Assembly: GCA_002424305.1 (NCBI GenBank)
Contig: DIQZ01000035.1
Coordinates: forward strand, 228,061-292,060
From: Firmicutes bacterium UBA5449
Lineage (GTDB): Bacteria > Bacillota > SHA-98 > UBA4971
Direction of reading: 5' to 3'
Length of the DNA: 64,000 nucleotides
Below the pieces are notes generated by a model that saw nothing but the letters and a program-made list of their open reading frames with translations, was not told the DNA's origin and searched no databases. Below are positions 26,604 through 35,631 of the stretch, piece after piece; the stretch's first letter is position 1; every line of letters begins with the position of its first letter. Both the position numbers and the translations under genes were made by a program.

Positions 26604-27422
26604 ATGCATACCAGAATAAGAGTGATGGCTATAGACAATAGCATAGATGTCTGCGAGATGCTCAGGGATCTTGTCAAGAGCGATCCTGCATTGGAATGGG
26701 TCGGCTATGTCGAGGACGGACTTCTGGCCCTTGATAGAATCGGCAAATGGAAGCCTGATGTAATTCTCCTTGATATCATCATGCCGCAACTTGATGGAGT
26801 TGCCTTTCTTGAACAGCTAATTGAGATGTGCCCCATCAACAAACCAAAGATAATTGTCCTAAGCGCAGTCGGAGATCAAGCTCTTATCCGAAGTCTTGCT
26901 CAACTAGGAGTTGACTACTACCTTCTCAAGCCGGTTGACGCCTCTATTCTCATTAACAGAATCAAGCAAGTCGTACGAGAACGTGATTCTAAATCCGGCG
27001 AAACTTCAAGCTGTATACAACGGAAACCACCGGACAAGGATACAGAAACGCATGTGGCTCGACTCCTTTTCCAGCTTGACGTGCCTACCCATTTTAAAGG
27101 TTACCTATATCTCAAGGACGCGATTTCTATGATCATTGAAGAAACCGGTCTCTATACACCAGTCACCACTACCCTTTACATGGAGATAGCCAATAAACAC
27201 GGCACTACACCTTCTGTAGTAGAAGCCGCTGTCAGGTACGCTATTCAACAAACCTGGAAAAGGGGGAATCTTAAGCGACTTAAGAAGCTCTTTGGTGCTT
27301 TCTCAGACTTAGATGAAGATCGAATGCCCACTAACTCTTTATTCATGACAAGAGTAGCTGAAGAAATCAAAGTCAGCTTAGCCGATTCACGTAAACACTA
27401 TGTGTATAAGGAAACTATCTGA
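26604..27422 (+). CDS. spo0A: Sporulation master regulator Spo0A
   Basis: Spo0A is a response regulator that controls entry into sporulation once phosphorylated. The 272-residue protein has a receiver domain (about 1-125) with acidic residues near the start (AIDNS), the phospho-accepting Asp in VILLDIIMP and the Lys in LLKPVD. A DNA-binding domain with FKGYLYLKDAI and AVRYAIQQTWKRG, typical of Spo0A, follows. The ATG at 26604 follows GGGGG by nine bases. A sigma-H-type promoter lies upstream. It converges with ypeB, whose stop is 21 bases away. It shows that the organism is a spore former or descends from one. Confidence 0.95.
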   Translation: MHTRIRVMAIDNSIDVCEMLRDLVKSDPALEWVGYVEDGLLALDRIGKWKPDVILLDIIMPQLDGVAFLEQLIEMCPINKPKIIVLSAVGDQALIRSLAQLGVDYYLLKPVDASILINRIKQVVRERDSKSGETSSCIQRKPPDKDTETHVARLLFQLDVPTHFKGYLYLKDAISMIIEETGLYTPVTTTLYMEIANKHGTTPSVVEAAVRYAIQQTWKRGNLKRLKKLFGAFSDLDEDRMPTNSLFMTRVAEEIKVSLADSRKHYVYKETI

Positions 27423-27443
27423 CAACATACATCAGCTTCCACA

Positions 27444-28811
27444 TTATATTAGCTCAAAGCCGCCGGTTTCAGCTTTCTTGACTTCCTCCTCTTCGCCTGT
27501 CTCCGCATTTATGTAAACCACATATATATCCTTGCCTAGCTTACATCGAAACTCGTATACCTGCTTTTCCCGATAGAAATCATCGAGTATGACAGCCAGC
27601 CCGGAGCTTACCACAGTCAATCTGGGATTCAGCCCTTCCCTTGCTTCCGCCTCAGAAAGCTCAGGTTCTTTCAGCGCTCTAATCTTATGAAAAATCTGGT
27701 AATTAGTGCCTTCAAAGCCGTCCACGCGTCCTTCATCCAATGCTACCCTGACCACAACGTAATCAGGATATATCAGAACCCCGTTTTGCTCATAGGCAAA
27801 CCCAATAGCAGATACACCCTGGTAATCGCGTCTGGAAATTTCACGCATGTTTTGAAAACCCTGGGACGTAAGAAACGTCTTGGCTATAGCTACAGCCGTA
27901 GCCGGCGAAATAGTTTGAGAACCGATAGCAGACTCCTTAAACATCCACAAGACTCTTCCGCCACGCACTGATACATCTGCCCATACTTTGGAAACCCCGC
28001 CTTTGGGAGGGGTTATTTCCACTCTATAACTCTTAGGTTCAGAAGATATCGTGGTAATGACCTTGCCTCTGGCGCCTTTTTCTATAGAATATCCTGCGAA
28101 TTCCATCGCGATTTTTATGGCCTCATCTGTCCCGATTTCAGGGCCGGGAATAGAAGGCAGCTTCTTTCTGGGAGGTGGAATGACCCCTTCAAAATCGGGC
28201 GTGGGGAATCTCGTCATTCCGTCCTCAAGCATCTTGAGACCCTTTGTAACCTGATTTGAGGGCGCACCCTGTGTCCTCTCTCCTTCAGGACGCATAGCTG
28301 AAGTAGTCATACTTTCACGCTGAACGTCTATCCACCTGAGTTTCCCGGAGGCCATCTCCCCGCCTAAGCGAGTAAGTTCCTCAGCAGCAAACCTGGCTTG
28401 ATCTCGGAGATCTCGCAAGAGTGCCCATTCTCTATCTGAGAGGCTACTCCCATGAGAGCCGGTCTGCGACAGAGTATAGGTAAATGAAGCCACCTGTGAC
28501 AGGAAATCCTCAGTGGAAGAAAGCTGAATTGTGCCCACAGGAAGTTGGCCCAGCCCTGACCTGGCAGACTCAGTATGCCTCCAAGCATCTGCAAAGGCTT
28601 TTTGGGTCTGCAAAAGCGAACCTGACACTGCTGCCTTCCCAAGCTCCTCAGCGAGGGAATCAACGTGATAGACAACTTCCTGGAATGCACGTTGATACTG
28701 ATTTTCGGTCTTAAGCTCCACTTCTTTCCTCAAAGCGTACTCACGGATCCCAACAAAGCCTGCTATTACAACAACTACGGCTAAGGCCGTCCATCCCCAT
28801 CTTTGCCTCAT
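27444..28811 (-). CDS. ypeB: Germination protein YpeB
   Basis: YpeB is required for the cortex-lytic enzyme SleB to be held in the dormant spore and activated at germination. The 455-residue protein has one N-terminal membrane anchor (about residues 6-24), a helical region and PepSY-type repeats in the second half (about 210-450). The GTG/ATG region is clear: an ATG at 28811 follows GAGGTGG by five bases, so I place the start there rather than at the frame opening eight codons upstream. It lies 20 bases after sleB in the typical operon order. Confidence 0.93.
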   Translation of the reverse strand: MRQRWGWTALAVVVVIAGFVGIREYALRKEVELKTENQYQRAFQEVVYHVDSLAEELGKAAVSGSLLQTQKAFADAWRHTESARSGLGQLPVGTIQLSSTEDFLSQVASFTYTLSQTGSHGSSLSDREWALLRDLRDQARFAAEELTRLGGEMASGKLRWIDVQRESMTTSAMRPEGERTQGAPSNQVTKGLKMLEDGMTRFPTPDFEGVIPPPRKKLPSIPGPEIGTDEAIKIAMEFAGYSIEKGARGKVITTISSEPKSYRVEITPPKGGVSKVWADVSVRGGRVLWMFKESAIGSQTISPATAVAIAKTFLTSQGFQNMREISRRDYQGVSAIGFAYEQNGVLIYPDYVVVRVALDEGRVDGFEGTNYQIFHKIRALKEPELSEAEAREGLNPRLTVVSSGLAVILDDFYREKQVYEFRCKLGKDIYVVYINAETGEEEEVKKAETGGFELI

Positions 28812-28831
28812 TCTCACCACCTCGCAACCAA

Positions 28832-29341
28832 TCACCTAAGGAAGATATGTCTTCCTATTTGAATAATGTAACTCCTGGTAGCAACCCACCAATTGGTAGC
28901 CTTAGCAGGGTTATAATAGTAAACTGCACCTCCTGAAGGATCCCAACCGGCTAAGGCGTCCTGTGCAGCCCGATAAGAGGAAGAGACCGGAGGAAACCAT
29001 ACATGTCCTGTAGTGACTGCAGTAAAAGCATCCGGTTCAAAGATCACTCCCGGAATGGTCTTGGGGAAATGTGGATGGTTCAACCTGTTCAAGATTACGG
29101 CCCCAACGGCAACTTGACCTATGTATGGCTCACCTTTTGCTTCCGCAGAGATAACTCTTGCCATCAGTTCCAGGTTATAGCTATAGCTTTGTCCGGGATC
29201 AGCCAAATCAAACTCTGCCGTGTCCGCCAAGTAAGAAAGCCTGTCATTGAAGACTCTTCCTGACTGGACATGCCATAGAACCGTGACTACTGCCACAACA
29301 ACAGTGAAAGCAAAAATAAGCCTACTGACTCTGATTGACAC
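28832..29341 (-). CDS. sleB: Spore cortex-lytic enzyme SleB, catalytic domain only
   Basis: SleB cleaves cortex peptidoglycan as a lytic transglycosylase during germination. The 169-residue protein has an N-terminal signal or anchor (about 8-24) and the hydrolase_2 domain with the catalytic glutamate in ARVISAEAKGE, then NRLNHPHFPKTIPGV and YYYNPAKATNWW. B. subtilis SleB is about 305 residues with a peptidoglycan-binding domain before the catalytic domain; that domain is missing here. The GTG start follows AGGGGG by eight bases. It is followed by ypeB. Confidence 0.92.
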   Translation of the reverse strand: MSIRVSRLIFAFTVVVAVVTVLWHVQSGRVFNDRLSYLADTAEFDLADPGQSYSYNLELMARVISAEAKGEPYIGQVAVGAVILNRLNHPHFPKTIPGVIFEPDAFTAVTTGHVWFPPVSSSYRAAQDALAGWDPSGGAVYYYNPAKATNWWVATRSYIIQIGRHIFLR

Positions 29342-29504
29342 GGCTTATACCCCCTAACCATGTCTAAACCTGGATTTATTATGTCGCCTGGAATATTTGC
29401 TATTCACAGGCTCGTTCGTTGCGAATATTCAAGGGAAGTTGTGGTATGATTGATTTGTGCCTGGGGACGAAGGCAAGAGATTACTTCTGAGGTGATGAAC
29501 TCCT

Positions 29505-30251
29505 ATGAAACTCTCTCAAATTACTGAATACCTCGATGATTTTCTTATGATTCCTCACATTCCCGATTCCTCACTCAACGGATTGCAGGTAGAAACAGAC
29601 TGTAACATCACAAAAGCAGCCTTGGCAGTAGATGCGACTTTGGAGACATTTGAGCAAGCCAAGACAAAAATGGCGGAACTTATTATTGTGCATCACGGAC
29701 TATTTTGGGACAAGGTTCCGATTAGAGGACCCCTCTACCGCCGAGTCCGATATCTTATTGAGAACAGGATAGGCCTTTATGCAGCGCATCTTCCCTTGGA
29801 CATGCACTCGGAAGTGGGAAATAACGCAGAACTCGCCAAAATACTGGGTATTGAAGATGCCAGGCCTTTCCTGCGGTATAAGGGATCACTCATCGGGCTT
29901 GTCGGGGAAGTAGAGACGATGAATATCCATAAGGTGGCAAGACTATTAGGTAATCACATTCAGGGAGATATTAAGATCTTCCCTTTAGGTAAGCGCGAGA
30001 TTACCAGGGTAGCCATATGCAGCGGCGGCGGTGGACAAGACTTGAATCAGGCAATAGAAACAGGAGCGGATCTCTATCTTACGGGAGAGACGTCTCACGA
30101 GGCAGTCGCTCTGGCAAGGGATGCCGAAATAAACATTATGTTTGCAGGCCATTATGCCACTGAGACATTGGGGCCCAAAGCCCTGGGAAAACATATAGAG
30201 ACCACACTTGGACTTCCTACAGTATTTATTGAAGCCCCAACCGGGCTCTAA
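29505..30251 (+). CDS. Nif3-like dinuclear metal-centre protein
   Basis: The 248-residue protein is of the Nif3/YqfO family (DUF34), sometimes labelled GTP cyclohydrolase I type 2. Metal-binding residues include the HHG of IIVHHGLFWD, AAHLPLDMH and the C-terminal GHYATE motif. The family binds two divalent metals and its cellular function is not settled. It starts at an ATG with GAGGTGA nine bases before it. It is convergent with the HtrA gene; the 74 bases between their stops hold no convincing terminator. Confidence 0.9.
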   Translation: MKLSQITEYLDDFLMIPHIPDSSLNGLQVETDCNITKAALAVDATLETFEQAKTKMAELIIVHHGLFWDKVPIRGPLYRRVRYLIENRIGLYAAHLPLDMHSEVGNNAELAKILGIEDARPFLRYKGSLIGLVGEVETMNIHKVARLLGNHIQGDIKIFPLGKREITRVAICSGGGGQDLNQAIETGADLYLTGETSHEAVALARDAEINIMFAGHYATETLGPKALGKHIETTLGLPTVFIEAPTGL

Positions 30252-30325
30252 GTCCGGGCTTCTCGTTGCACGCTTCTCGTCGCAGAGCTTTCGCAAGGTA
30301 ACAGTTTGACCTAATATCACAGGTC

Positions 30326-31480
30326 TCACGGGGCTTCATTTACACTCACAGACACGGTAAACGTTCTTCCGTCACGATAGATCACTAACTCAAGCTTGCC
30401 CCCTATACCCACTGAATTCACTGCTTCTCTCAAATCAGCCACGGATTTCGAGTCTTTCCCTCCGGCTGAAGTAATGACGTCACCACGACGAAGACCTGCT
30501 AAACCTGCAGGGCTCTGCCTTACATACCCTGCGATAGCCAGGCCATGGTCAATCCCCATACGGTAATCGCGAGCAACCTGTGGCGTGATTACCCAAACCT
30601 GGGTTATTCCGATCCAAGGACGTTTTACCTTTCCAAACTCTACAAGCTCTGCGGCTATTTGTCTCGCTGTATTGATAGGAATGGCAAACCCAATACCTTG
30701 AGCTTCTGCATAAATGGCAGTATTGATTCCAACAACTGTACCTCGCTCATCAGCAAGCGCGCCTCCGCTGTTCCCCGGGTTAATCGGAGCATCAGTTTGG
30801 ATTAGGTTCTCAAGGTAGAGCCCTTGTTCAGCATCAAGCGGGACAGATCTCTCCAAGGCGCTGACTACACCTGCAGTCACTGTATGATCAAATCCGTAGG
30901 GGTTACCTATCGCTACAGCCAACTCACCTACTTCGACAACGTCAGAATCTCCTAACGTAGCATAAGGCAGGTCCTCTCCGTCTATTTTCAATACTGCAAG
31001 ATCAGTGTAATAGTCGCCTCCAATCACAGTCGCAGTAAACTCCCGTCCGTCAGAAAGCACAACCCCAATTTCCTTGGCTTCCTCAATCACATGATAATTG
31101 GTAAGCACAAATCCACGGCTATCAAAGATCACGCCCGAGCCCAGCCCCTCCTCCTGCTGGGTCACGCGTTCGAAGAAAAAAGTATAGTAAACTCGTTCTC
31201 GCAAGGTTGATATTTTGACGACAGCCGGCCCCACTTCTCTGGCTATTCCTGCCACATTAAGCCCTTGCCCGCTGATACCTGAATACTGTATCTCTTTAGG
31301 CACACTCATGCGAGATTCGCCCGGGTCAAAGCTCCCTTTAGGTATAGAGGCGATTCGCCTGTCCACCTGTTCCAAGACAACAGATCCAACTATGAGACCA
31401 CCTATGAGTGCGCCTACAATACCTACTAAGAAATATCCGAAAAACGATCTACGTCGACTGCGATACCCGGGGAAGTTCAC
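30326..31480 (-). CDS. HtrA/DegP-family serine protease
   Basis: The 384-residue protein has one N-terminal membrane anchor (about 13-36), a trypsin-like protease domain and a C-terminal PDZ domain (about 290-380). The catalytic triad is visible: His in LTNYHVIEE, Asp in TDLAVLKID, and Ser in NPGNSGGAL. It would act outside the cell on misfolded exported proteins. The GTG at 31480 follows AGGGGG by seven bases. It lies just downstream of the B12 operon on the same strand, 42 bases from cobA, and may be partly co-transcribed with it. Confidence 0.93.
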   Translation of the reverse strand: MNFPGYRSRRRSFFGYFLVGIVGALIGGLIVGSVVLEQVDRRIASIPKGSFDPGESRMSVPKEIQYSGISGQGLNVAGIAREVGPAVVKISTLRERVYYTFFFERVTQQEEGLGSGVIFDSRGFVLTNYHVIEEAKEIGVVLSDGREFTATVIGGDYYTDLAVLKIDGEDLPYATLGDSDVVEVGELAVAIGNPYGFDHTVTAGVVSALERSVPLDAEQGLYLENLIQTDAPINPGNSGGALADERGTVVGINTAIYAEAQGIGFAIPINTARQIAAELVEFGKVKRPWIGITQVWVITPQVARDYRMGIDHGLAIAGYVRQSPAGLAGLRRGDVITSAGGKDSKSVADLREAVNSVGIGGKLELVIYRDGRTFTVSVSVNEAP

Positions 31481-31522
31481 AATAGTCCCCCCTAAGCTTA
31501 CTCAAGACTTATTGTCAATGAC

Positions 31523-32155
31523 TTAGTACTCAATTCCTCTACGCGCAGCTATACCCTGAGCATAGGGGTGCCTCACTTGCCTCATCTCTGTAATCAGATC
31601 CGCCAACGCCAGGATTTCTTCAGGCATGTTTCTGCCGGTGAGAACGATTTCAGTGTGACTGCACTTTTCCTCTATCAATCTAACTACATCATCTACTGTA
31701 AGCAAGTGAAAATTGATAGCAAGAGATATTTCATCGAGGATCAGAATGTCAACGTCACCTCTTGTAGAGACCTCCAGAGCCAGACTCAACCCCTTTTCCG
31801 CCAGCATTCGATCTTCATCAGTTATTTCCCCGATGCGAAGCATACATTCAGCACAACCTTGGCATCTGAGGAAACCCTGTTTTATTGCAGAAGACCGCCT
31901 ACAATCTCGCCCAAATCGGTGAATTTGAATTTCAGGGTGCAGACGTTGCAGAGAATAGAGCTCTCCCGTATAGCTGACACCTTTCGCAAATTGAATGATC
32001 ACTACAGAAAGCCTATGGCCACAAGCCCTCAAAGCAAGGCCCAGTGCGGCAGTGGTCTTTCCTTTGCCATCACCTGTATAGACCTGGACAAGACCTAACC
32101 CGGATTCATCCTCACCTTTCGTGGCCTCAGAGAGGCCTTCAATTTCGAGGTCCAT
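31523..32155 (-). CDS. cobA: Cob(I)alamin adenosyltransferase, CobA/BtuR type
   Basis: It adenosylates cobalamin or corrinoids to adenosylcobalamin. The 210-residue protein has the P-loop-like TGDGKGKTTAALGLALR that binds ATP, followed by VIIQFAKG and an EISLA segment typical of the CobA class. A longer frame reaches 32236 into the end of btuD; the ATG at 32155 follows GAGGGTGA and is the better start. It is the last gene of the riboswitch-controlled group btuF-btuC-btuD-cobA. A CXXC pair (CQGCAECM) in the middle is an added feature of uncertain meaning. Confidence 0.9.
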   Translation of the reverse strand: MDLEIEGLSEATKGEDESGLGLVQVYTGDGKGKTTAALGLALRACGHRLSVVIIQFAKGVSYTGELYSLQRLHPEIQIHRFGRDCRRSSAIKQGFLRCQGCAECMLRIGEITDEDRMLAEKGLSLALEVSTRGDVDILILDEISLAINFHLLTVDDVVRLIEEKCSHTEIVLTGRNMPEEILALADLITEMRQVRHPYAQGIAARRGIEY

Positions 32156-32187
32156 GTTATCACCCTCAATCTCTGAGGAATTACCCT

Positions 32188-32982
32188 TCAACTTGCCGGG
32201 CTCATGAAACCCGGCACTAACATGACCTGAGGACAACCAACCACCGGATGAGTAGTGATATGCGCTTTAACACCGTATACTTTCTTCAGAATCTCTTCTG
32301 TTACGACTTCCTGAGGCGGACCGTCTGCCACTTTCCTCCCGTGATTCAACATGACTAGTCTGTCGCAGTACTGGGAAGCCAGGTTAACATCATGCAAGAC
32401 AGCTAATACCGCGATATTTTCAAATCGAGACAAAGACTTGAAAAGATCCATAATCTCTACCTGGTAACCAGGATCAAGATGTGAGGTAGGCTCATCTAAC
32501 AACAAAATACCCGGCTCCTGAGCGAGGGCTCGCGCAATAATCACCCTTTGCTTCTCACCGTAAGATAGCTCAAGAACAGACCTCTTAGCAAGGTGAGTTG
32601 TGCTTGTAGCTGCCATAGCCTGAAAAACAATGTCCATATCTTGTGGGCTCTCTCGTGAAAACCTCCCCTTGTGAGGTTCGCGGCCCATCAACACTATCTC
32701 AAGAACAGAGAAAGGAAATGGTATTGTTCCGTTTTGAGGCACCACTGCTATCTTTTGCGCAATTACCTTAGGCACCATATCGCCAATATCTTCACTGTCA
32801 AGGAGGATTGTCCCCATACTGGGTTTCAAGGCGCCTGCCAGCAGTCGAAGCAGCGTGGTCTTTCCTGAACCGTTAGAACCCAAAATACCGACGAAGTCTC
32901 CGCTTTCCAGAGACACTGACACCTTGTCTATAGCTTCTATTATACCGTACTTATGACATACGGAAAACGCTTCCAATCTCAC
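32188..32982 (-). CDS. btuD: Cobalamin (or iron-siderophore) ABC transporter ATPase
   Basis: The 264-residue ATPase has Walker A GSNGSGKTT, signature LSYGEKQR and Walker B LLLDEPTSHLD followed by an H-loop LHDVN. It is most similar in pattern to BtuD/FepC-type ATPases that energise uptake of B12 or siderophores. The cobalamin riboswitch upstream and cobA downstream favour B12. GTG follows AAGGGG by seven bases. It follows btuC by 31 bases. Confidence 0.9.
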   Translation of the reverse strand: MRLEAFSVCHKYGIIEAIDKVSVSLESGDFVGILGSNGSGKTTLLRLLAGALKPSMGTILLDSEDIGDMVPKVIAQKIAVVPQNGTIPFPFSVLEIVLMGREPHKGRFSRESPQDMDIVFQAMAATSTTHLAKRSVLELSYGEKQRVIIARALAQEPGILLLDEPTSHLDPGYQVEIMDLFKSLSRFENIAVLAVLHDVNLASQYCDRLVMLNHGRKVADGPPQEVVTEEILKKVYGVKAHITTHPVVGCPQVMLVPGFMSPAS

Positions 32983-33013
32983 ATTTTGTCCCCTTACTCT
33001 CTGAACTCACACA

Positions 33014-34081
33014 TTAGCTCCCCCGAATTTTGCGTCGTCTCAAAATGCAAAGAAAAAAAGGCGCACCTACAAGTGCAGTAATAACACCTACAGGAATCTC
33101 CGCCGGAGCAATTAACGTGCGAGCACAAGTGTCTGCCGTTACAAGAAATATGCCGCCTGCGATGGTAGAAGCAGGCAACAGCAACCTGTGATCCGGACCG
33201 AGAACCATTCGCATTGTATGTGGCACGATAAGCCCCACAAACCCAATCACTCCACCAACGGAAACAGAGGCTGCAGTCACTACGGAGGAAGCTATCACAG
33301 CAATACGTTTTGACTGTCCGGGATCAACACCCAGGTACCGCGCTTCATCATCGCCGAGGCAGATCAAGTTTAGATCGCGCGCCATAATTATGAGAACAGC
33401 AATACCGAAAATCCAATATGGAGCAGCCATTTTCACATGCACGTATCCTTTGTTTGAAAGACTTCCCATGAGCCACATCATGATTTCCCGGAGTGAATCG
33501 CCGGAAACCATCATGACAAGGGACATAACCGCCCATAGGAATGAACTTACAACGACCCCCGAAAGAAGAAACGCATCCATAGACGCTCTGCCTGAGACTC
33601 CGGCAAGAGAGTATACTACCGCCATAGTGATAATAGAAGCCAGGAATGCTGCAACAGGCACAGAATTCAGTCCGGGAATGAAAGACGGCAACCTGAACGA
33701 AATGGCGATTGTCGCTCCTAAAGCTGCGCCTGAAGATATTCCCATGATATAAGGATCCGCCAAGGGGTTGCGAAACAGACTTTGAAGAGTAGCACCTGCG
33801 CCCGCCAGAGAACTCCCGATTATTATAGCAAGCAGAATTCGGGGAAGTCTTACCTCAAGGATTATCGTTTCATATGCGTCAGGCCATCCTGTATGTGGTA
33901 TCCACTTACTTACATAAGGAAGACGTCTGAGCAGTATAGAGATCACGTCAGGTAAAGGAATCGATACGGCACCTACTCCTGCTGCAATAGCCATAGCTGT
34001 CAAGAGAAGAAACGTTAGTGTAACGAAGCACCTATACCGTCTGTCCCTATAGGCTGAGTACGCCACAGGATCCGGTTTCAT
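33014..34081 (-). CDS. btuC: Cobalamin ABC transporter permease
   Basis: The 355-residue protein has about ten membrane helices typical of the FecCD/BtuC family. Characteristic segments include GSSLAGAGATLQSLFRNPLADP, the coupling region GDDEARYLGVDPG and GFVGLIVPHTMRM. AAGGAGA precedes the ATG by 11 bases. It is the membrane part of the B12 uptake system in this operon. Confidence 0.92.
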   Translation of the reverse strand: MKPDPVAYSAYRDRRYRCFVTLTFLLLTAMAIAAGVGAVSIPLPDVISILLRRLPYVSKWIPHTGWPDAYETIILEVRLPRILLAIIIGSSLAGAGATLQSLFRNPLADPYIMGISSGAALGATIAISFRLPSFIPGLNSVPVAAFLASIITMAVVYSLAGVSGRASMDAFLLSGVVVSSFLWAVMSLVMMVSGDSLREIMMWLMGSLSNKGYVHVKMAAPYWIFGIAVLIIMARDLNLICLGDDEARYLGVDPGQSKRIAVIASSVVTAASVSVGGVIGFVGLIVPHTMRMVLGPDHRLLLPASTIAGGIFLVTADTCARTLIAPAEIPVGVITALVGAPFFLCILRRRKIRGS

Positions 34082-34153
34082 TGTTTATTGTATCTCCTTT
34101 TATCTACGTCAAGCTTGCTACCACCCATAACAGTTGCACCCAACAGAGCAGAC

Positions 34154-35125
34154 TTAATCATGAGACCCCGGATGCATAATGTCCAGAAGCACCTCAAGGC
34201 CTTGAACCAACCTGGGACCGGGACGGGTTAGGATATCAGGATTTACTCGGTGAATCCTCCGTGTCTTGCAGGCAGAAATCCCTTTCCAAGCAGATCTTCC
34301 AAGCACATCATCCTTATCTGTCCATACCGTAATTATCACATCCGGATCCCTTTCAATGACTACCTCTACACTGAATTCAGGCCATTCCAAACCTGCGTCA
34401 CCTGCGATGTTTTCCCCGCCTGCAACCTTAATAAGCTCATCAATAAAAGTACCGGGTCCCGCAGTCATTAAGGGGTCATCCCATATCTCCACAAATACTC
34501 GTGGTCTGGCTTGTTTCGTCACGGCCAAAGCTGCCTTTGATCGCACACCTTGAATCTCATTGCTGAGGCTCTGCACAAGCAATTCCGCTGCGTCCTCTGT
34601 TCCGGTTGCCTTACCTACCAAAACAATGCTATCTAAGACATCTCTGAGTGTCTTCGGATCCAGTGCCAGAACAGGTATGCCAAGATTAGACAGGGTTTCA
34701 ATAACAGGCAACTGCATGCTTCCAACTGCGACCACGAGATCCGGAGATATCTCCATTATCTTCTCAATATTCATCTCTACTTGGCCGACCTTAGGTTTTG
34801 ACTTCGCCTCCTTGGGGTAATCACATGCCTCTGTAACACCGACAACTCTGTCACCTAGACCCAGAGCGAACAGAATCTCCGTGTTACTTGGCGCAATAGA
34901 CACGATGGTCTCAATGGGAAGTTCCAATTTCACCTCCCTGCCCAAGGCATCTATGACTGTGACTTCACCCTCTGTGACATTTGCCGAGACCCCCATGGCC
35001 AAGATGCAAAATGCAGCAATGATAATGCCAAAAATCATGACTTGTGAGAGCGCAGTCCGCATCCGAAAACCTAAGTGGCTCACATATTGCTTACGACCCA
35101 CACTACGACACTGCTTACGATCCAC
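34154..35125 (-). CDS. btuF: Cobalamin-binding protein of ABC transporter
   Basis: The 323-residue protein has a cationic N-terminus and a hydrophobic export segment at about residues 26-48. The mature domain has the BtuF pattern VVSIAPSNTEILFALGLGDRVVGVTEACDYPKEA, with a second lobe ending IHRVNPDILTRPGPRLVQGLE. It binds B12 or cobinamide outside the cell. The GTG at 35125 has GGAGGT six bases before it. Its first 15 residues are encoded by an imperfect 12-base repeat (see 35091-35138). It is the first gene after the cobalamin riboswitch. Confidence 0.9.
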   Translation of the reverse strand: MDRKQCRSVGRKQYVSHLGFRMRTALSQVMIFGIIIAAFCILAMGVSANVTEGEVTVIDALGREVKLELPIETIVSIAPSNTEILFALGLGDRVVGVTEACDYPKEAKSKPKVGQVEMNIEKIMEISPDLVVAVGSMQLPVIETLSNLGIPVLALDPKTLRDVLDSIVLVGKATGTEDAAELLVQSLSNEIQGVRSKAALAVTKQARPRVFVEIWDDPLMTAGPGTFIDELIKVAGGENIAGDAGLEWPEFSVEVVIERDPDVIITVWTDKDDVLGRSAWKGISACKTRRIHRVNPDILTRPGPRLVQGLEVLLDIMHPGSHD

Positions 35126-35138
35126 GTTACGACCTCCA
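35091..35138. repeat. Four imperfect tandem 12-mers at btuF start
   Basis: Four consecutive 12-base units (TTACGACCCACA, CTACGACACTGC, TTACGATCCACG, TTACGACCTCCA) cover the btuF ribosome binding site, start codon and first codons. In protein they encode repeated D/G-R-K-Q and C-R-S-V-type segments ahead of the export signal. Confidence 0.65.
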
Positions 35139-35196
35139 ATCGTGCTACCGGTTTATAGGTGAAGAGTTCTTCCTCAGAACTCTTAAGAAAACAAAA

Positions 35197-35215
35197 CCCC
35201 GACCTTGGGTCGGGG
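35197..35215 (-). terminator. Terminator of the cobalamin riboswitch
   Basis: CCCCGACC (35197-35204) and GGTCGGGG (35208-35215) pair with a tiny loop. On the minus strand the stem is followed by TTTTGTTTTC. It lies between riboswitch and btuF. A second nine-pair hairpin (AAGAGTTCT/AGAACTCTT, 35162-35184) follows. Confidence 0.88.
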
Positions 35216-35281
35216 GCACGGAGCCAAAATAAGCTTTTGGCTTGAAACTCCCTTTCACCGAAGGCGTACCAAGCTACCCTA

Positions 35282-35455
35282 GACAGGCAGGTCTCCTGGC
35301 TTCCGAATCATTGCATGCTCCTAAGCCTTCCTCACATTGAGTGGCTAAATAAGGATGCTCCTCGGATACAGTGGCGGGAACCGCGGGATTGCAGGATATC
35401 GCCTGCTTCCTCTTCCCTATTCTCCCCTAATAGGGGCACCTGTCGGGTCTCAGAT
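35282..35455 (-). promoter_or_regulatory. Cobalamin riboswitch
   Basis: On the minus strand the aptamer runs from GACAGGTGCC at the 5' side through the CCGCCACTG region to the B12 box GCCAGGAGACCTGCC at 35286-35300. The terminator at 35197-35215 lies downstream, so B12 binding is expected to cause premature termination. It controls btuF-btuC-btuD-cobA, linking B12 uptake to cofactor level. Confidence 0.94.
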
Positions 35456-35474
35456 TAAATTTTGCAACATCTAT

Positions 35475-35503
35475 ATCTTACCATTTGTCCACCGGGTAAT
35501 CAA
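35475..35503 (-). promoter_or_regulatory. Putative promoter of the B12 operon
   Basis: TTGATT (35498-35503) and TAAGAT (35475-35480) on the minus strand with a 17-base spacer, each four of six to consensus. The predicted start near 35468 is just ahead of the riboswitch. Confidence 0.55.
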
Positions 35504-35631
35504 TTGATCTTTCGGTAACCGGAAACCATCTTGACGTCATAGTATGTAAAGGCGTTCTTCTTACGGTTCTCGAAATCGTTACATTTTCCTTACTCATGTT
35601 AGTAGTCTGTGCTTGGAAATGAGGTGAAGTC

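Noticed and set aside
30251..30325. Short direct repeat GCTTCTCGT in the nif3-htrA gap as a mobile-element footprint
   Set aside because: Two copies only, 14 bases apart, with no element between; it may be chance.
35091..35138. Tandem 12-mers as a CRISPR-like array
   Set aside because: Units are directly adjacent without spacers and too short for a CRISPR.
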